Positions 6,483 to 8,976 of a stretch of DNA of 8,976 nt are shown piece by piece. Below the pieces are notes generated by a model. That model was not told the origin of the DNA. It saw nothing but the letters and a program-made list of their open reading frames with translations, and ran no database searches. The stretch covers positions 1 to 8,976 of the forward strand of contig CANNEJ010000046.1 of assembly GCA_947503585.1 (NCBI GenBank), in the 5' to 3' direction. Each line of letters begins with the position of its first letter. Position 1 is the first letter of the stretch. A program made the position numbers and the translations under genes. The stretch comes from Anaerolineales bacterium. Its GTDB lineage: Bacteria > Chloroflexota > Anaerolineae > Anaerolineales > UBA11657.

Positions 6483-7478
6483 CTAGCGTTTTTGGCGCGG
6501 GTCAAGCGCGTCGCGCAAGCCATCGCCCAAAAATGTGAAGGAGATGACAAACACGGATACAACGAGCGAGAGCACGAGCAAAAAGTCCGGCTGGCTGGCA
6601 ACGTTGCTGTAGGCTTCAAGGAAAAGGCGGCCCCAGCTGGTGACGAAGAATTCTTTGCCGGTGATGGAGGGGCGCAGCCCCAGCCCCAGATAGCCCAGAA
6701 TGGCTTCGGCAATAATCAGGCGCGGCACGGCAAACGCCGCCCACACCACCATTAAGCTCAGGCTGTTGGGCAGCAGATGGTGCATGATGATGCGCCAGTT
6801 TGAGGCACCCAAACCGCGCGCTGCATCAATAAACTCAAGGTTCTTTAACGACAGCGCCGAACCGCGAATGAGGCGCGCCAGCCCCGTCCACGAGACCACC
6901 GCCAGCGCCGAAAGGAAAAGCACAAGTCCATTGCCCAGTCTGCCCAGCGGAGTGGAGCCCAAAGTGACCATAATGAGAATGAGAAACAGCACATCCGGAA
7001 AGGCATAAAAGATGTCGGTTGTGCGCATCACAAGATTGTCTGTCATGCCACCGGCCCAGCCCGCAAGGAAACCCAGCGTCGATCCGATCACCAAAATGAT
7101 CAGCGCCGGCATTAGCCCGGCCACAATCGAAGAGCGCGTGCCGTATAAGATGCGGCTGAGCACATCGCGCCCTTGCGAGTCCGTGCCCAGCGGAAAGGTG
7201 AGGTCCGGTGCCACACCGGCCGGTGATTGCGCGCGCCAGAAGGGCGGCACGTAGTCCCGGCCACTGTTGTCCTTAACCGGATTGTGCGGCGCCAGCCACG
7301 GCGCAAAGAGCCCGGCCAGCCCGTACAACAAGATGATGGCAATGCTTACCAGGGCTGCGCGGTTGCGCCGGAAACGCCGCCACGCCAGGCTCCACTGGCT
7401 GCGCGAGACCGGACCCTGCGGCTCCGCCAGCTGTAGCGGTGCCGCGGCTAACGGCATTGTGTGTGCGTCTGTTTGCAT
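6483..7478 (-). CDS. oppC: Peptide ABC transporter permease, OppC/DppC type (cassette 1)
   Basis: Second OppC-type channel subunit in the window, 331 residues. A cytoplasmic N-tail ending in WRRFRRNRAALVS leads into TM1 (about 41-61). The family hallmark GTDSQGRDVLSRILYGTR is at 98-115, and further membrane segments are estimated at 115-140, 155-174, 184-203, 239-260 and 297-319. The EAA coupling loop is at about 216-241 (FIDAARGLGASNWR, then HHLLPNSL), and the C-terminus is GDGLRDALDPRQKR. It is clearly divergent from the cassette 2 OppC in loops and N-tail, so the pair is not a recent duplication. The ATG is 8 bp after the oppB stop with no Shine-Dalgarno sequence, which suggests translational coupling. 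It should pair with the OppB at 7487-8488. No ATPase for this pair is seen in the window. Confidence 0.95.
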   Translation of the reverse strand: MQTDAHTMPLAAAPLQLAEPQGPVSRSQWSLAWRRFRRNRAALVSIAIILLYGLAGLFAPWLAPHNPVKDNSGRDYVPPFWRAQSPAGVAPDLTFPLGTDSQGRDVLSRILYGTRSSIVAGLMPALIILVIGSTLGFLAGWAGGMTDNLVMRTTDIFYAFPDVLFLILIMVTLGSTPLGRLGNGLVLFLSALAVVSWTGLARLIRGSALSLKNLEFIDAARGLGASNWRIIMHHLLPNSLSLMVVWAAFAVPRLIIAEAILGYLGLGLRPSITGKEFFVTSWGRLFLEAYSNVASQPDFLLVLSLVVSVFVISFTFLGDGLRDALDPRQKR

Positions 7479-7486
7479 GGCGCCGG

Positions 7487-8488
7487 CTACTCGCTGCGTA
7501 CGCGCGGGTCAATCAACCCATAGAGCAGGTCCACGCTCAGGTTGCCCAGCACAATCAGCACAGCGTACAGCAGTGTCGTGCCCATAATCAAGGAGTAGTC
7601 GCGGTTGCCAATGGACAGCACAAAATCGCGCCCGATGCCGGGAATGCCAAAGATGTTTTCAATCACAATAGAGCCGGTGATCAGGCCCACCAGTGCCGGC
7701 CCCAGATTGGTGACAACCGGGATAAGCATGTTGCGCACCGTGTGTTTCCAGATCACAACCCGCTCGCCCAAGCCCTTGGAGCGCGCGGCGCGAATGAATT
7801 CCTGACTCATCACCTCCAGCATTGCGCTGCGCGTGAAGCGCGCGGTTTGCGCCAGCGTGCCGAAGCCAAACACCATCGCCGGCACAATCCAGGGCGTGAT
7901 GCCGCTCCAGGACTTTTGCACCACCGGAATGAGATGCAGCCCCACCGCGAGCACAACGATGGCAAAGAATGCCACTACAAAACTCGGCACGGCCACGCCA
8001 ACATTGGTGACCAGTGTGATGAGGTAATCCACACTGGTGTTTTGGCGCAGTGCCGCCAGCACACCCATTGGAATGCCAACCACCACAGCAAAGATCATGG
8101 AAAGCAAGCCCAAACGCAGCGAATAGCCAAACTTGGAGTGGAAGAAGTTGCGCCCGTCACCCTCCGGCACGCCAAAAAAAATATCCTGCACATTCTTGCC
8201 GCGCTGCCGGTACGATGGCCCCAGATTGCCGCACACCACACCGCATTCAAAAATACCTTTTGCATTGGTGTAGCCAACCATATAGCGCAGGTATTGCTCG
8301 GGGAGCGGCCGGTCCAAACCAAAGCGCTGGTCCAGCAGCTTTTGGGTGCGCGGATCCACTTGTTTGCTTTCGGCGTCACGGTCCCAAGGTCCGCCCGGCG
8401 CCAGCTTCATCAAAGCAAATGTGATCAGCGATATTACAATAATTACCGGGAAGAACCAGATAAAGCGGCGAAAGAGCAATCCGGTCAT
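7487..8488 (-). CDS. oppB: Peptide ABC transporter permease, OppB/DppB type (cassette 1)
   Basis: Channel subunit of a peptide importer, 333 residues. N-terminal RRFIWFFPVIIVISLITF, then APGGPWD at 30-36, is typical of OppB. Membrane segments are estimated at 9-29, 122-146, 157-186, 198-216, 256-278 and 299-325. The EAA coupling loop EFIRAARSKGLGERVVI starts at 230, GIPGIGRDFV at 281-290 is the usual conserved segment, and the end LLYGLIDPRVR is standard. Residues about 72-115 of the first external loop form a moderate insertion with a CX3C pair (C82, C86). ATG at 8488 is chosen because TM1 follows directly; no Shine-Dalgarno sequence precedes it (the upstream bases are CCCCTGTTGTC). It lies 72 bp after the binding-protein stop, across a strong hairpin, in the order binding protein, OppB, OppC. 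Confidence 0.95.
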   Translation of the reverse strand: MTGLLFRRFIWFFPVIIVISLITFALMKLAPGGPWDRDAESKQVDPRTQKLLDQRFGLDRPLPEQYLRYMVGYTNAKGIFECGVVCGNLGPSYRQRGKNVQDIFFGVPEGDGRNFFHSKFGYSLRLGLLSMIFAVVVGIPMGVLAALRQNTSVDYLITLVTNVGVAVPSFVVAFFAIVVLAVGLHLIPVVQKSWSGITPWIVPAMVFGFGTLAQTARFTRSAMLEVMSQEFIRAARSKGLGERVVIWKHTVRNMLIPVVTNLGPALVGLITGSIVIENIFGIPGIGRDFVLSIGNRDYSLIMGTTLLYAVLIVLGNLSVDLLYGLIDPRVRSE

Positions 8489-8502
8489 GACAACAGGGGA
8501 TT

Positions 8503-8542
8503 AACAAGCGAATGGCAGAACTTGCGCTGCCATTCGCTCGTT
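8503..8542 (-). promoter_or_regulatory. Strong intercistronic hairpin between binding-protein gene and oppB (cassette 1)
   Basis: The transcript can form a 16-bp stem with one G-U wobble. The inner 12 bp, AGCGAATGGCAG with CTGCCATTCGCT, are perfect; the outer arms are AACG and TTGTT-type bases; the loop is 8 nt. The stem ends 14 bases before the oppB ATG. The bases after it (AATCCCC) lack a T-run, although the last stem bases are T-rich (CTTGTT), so partial termination is possible. A role as attenuator or as protection of the upstream binding-protein mRNA is inferred from its position and from other importer operons. Confidence 0.7.
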
Positions 8543-8560
8543 TCAATCAGCTAAAGTGCG

Positions 8561-8976
8561 CTAGGGCACTTGCGAAATGTCGATATCAATTGTCTGCGGC
8601 GTGATGTCGCCGGGGTAGCCCGCATCCTGCGGGGTCTTGCTGTAACCAGACACCCACGGCTTGACCAGGTAACTGTTGACGTTGTTCCAGAAGAAACCCA
8701 CCGGGTTGGCATCCACCAGCTTGTCCTGTGCCTGCTGATACAGGTCGGCGCGCTTGGTGGCGTCCAGCTCCACATCAGCCTGTACGGTGAGCGCATCAAA
8801 CTCTGCGTCTGCAAAACCAATGCGTGAAGCAAAGGAGGTGCTGCCGTTGAAGTAAACGCTCAGCCAGTTCTGGGGGTCCGGATAGTCGGCACACCAGCCG
8901 CCAATGAACATTTGCAGGCTGCTCTTCTTGTCCTTTTGCATGGCGGTGAAGGCTGTCGGCTCAATCGGGTTCAGCT
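8561..8976 (-). CDS. Peptide-binding protein, family 5 solute-binding, conventional order at its C-terminus (partial, 5' end outside window)
   Basis: C-terminal 137 residues of an extracytoplasmic peptide receptor; the reading frame is open to the right edge, and the ATG at 8941 is internal, since codons upstream of it (LNPIEPTAFTA) continue in frame. The segment FIGGWCADYPDPQNWLS followed by VYFNG is the classic family motif of the third lobe. The stretch TKRADLYQQAQDKLVDANPV matches the C-terminal helix region of DppA and OppA, and the protein ends in a short IDIDISQVP tail. This is the order expected of ordinary family members, where this region is last, unlike the permuted protein at 3319-5277. 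The stop TAG is followed after 18 bases by a strong hairpin and then oppB. The N-terminal lobe, signal peptide and tether cannot be seen. Confidence 0.9.
   Translation of the reverse strand, partial: LNPIEPTAFTAMQKDKKSSLQMFIGGWCADYPDPQNWLSVYFNGSTSFASRIGFADAEFDALTVQADVELDATKRADLYQQAQDKLVDANPVGFFWNNVNSYLVKPWVSGYSKTPQDAGYPGDITPQTIDIDISQVP

Noticed and set aside
5307..6755. Long plus-strand open frame of 482 codons
   Set aside because: It lies opposite ldcA and oppC, has a composition full of Arg, Gln, Ala and His, and shows no family motif. It is the complement of GC-rich coding sequence, not a gene.
7439..8554. Plus-strand open frame of 371 codons
   Set aside because: It covers the cassette 1 OppB gene on the other strand, has His/Gln/Arg-rich low-information sequence and no recognisable domain.
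8561..8941. Complete small gene starting with ATG at 8941
   Set aside because: The frame stays open upstream of that ATG to the window edge with plausible binding-protein sequence, and the motif content is only the C-terminal part of the family.

Overview
This window looks like part of a peptide-uptake locus from a GC-rich bacterium. Everything recognisable is encoded on the minus strand, so transcription runs from high to low coordinates. The likely source is a Chloroflexota member (Anaerolineae or Caldilineae type). The main reason is the substrate-binding lipoprotein at 3319-5277: just after its lipobox cysteine it carries a Val-Glu-Lys-rich tandem tether, which I associate with Chloroflexota binding proteins. 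This assignment is inference.

Layout in order of transcription. Cassette 1: the C-terminal end of a family 5 peptide-binding protein (8561-8976, running off the right edge), a strong 16-bp intercistronic hairpin, an OppB/DppB-type permease (7487-8488), an OppC/DppC-type permease (6483-7478), then an LD-carboxypeptidase of peptidase family S66 (5457-6440). A relatively AT-rich gap of about 180 bp (5278-5456) follows. It holds a candidate promoter, TTGAC-type repeats and a strong Shine-Dalgarno sequence. Cassette 2: a complete peptide-binding lipoprotein (3319-5277), two hairpins, a second OppB-type permease (2036-3232), a second OppC-type permease (1026-2024) and an OppD-type ATPase (1-903, running off the left edge). 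The ATPase begins with GTG.

The proteins would work as one or two ABC importers for oligopeptides. A lipid-anchored protein binds peptide outside the membrane, an OppB/OppC pair forms the channel, and OppD (with an OppF partner probably beyond the left edge) hydrolyses ATP. Cassette 1 shows no ATPase in the window; it may share that of cassette 2 or have its own to the right. The LD-carboxypeptidase suggests that one imported substrate class is cell-wall (murein) peptides.

The most unusual element is the complete binding protein of cassette 2. Its two halves are in reversed order relative to DppA/OppA: the segment that is normally C-terminal comes first and the normally N-terminal segment comes second, in one uninterrupted reading frame with its own signal peptide. 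This is a circularly permuted family 5 solute-binding protein. The truncated binding protein of cassette 1 has the ordinary order at its C-terminus, so the locus appears to carry both topologies.

No RNA genes, CRISPR arrays, insertion sequences or attachment sites were seen. No stretch longer than about 180 bases lacks a gene.
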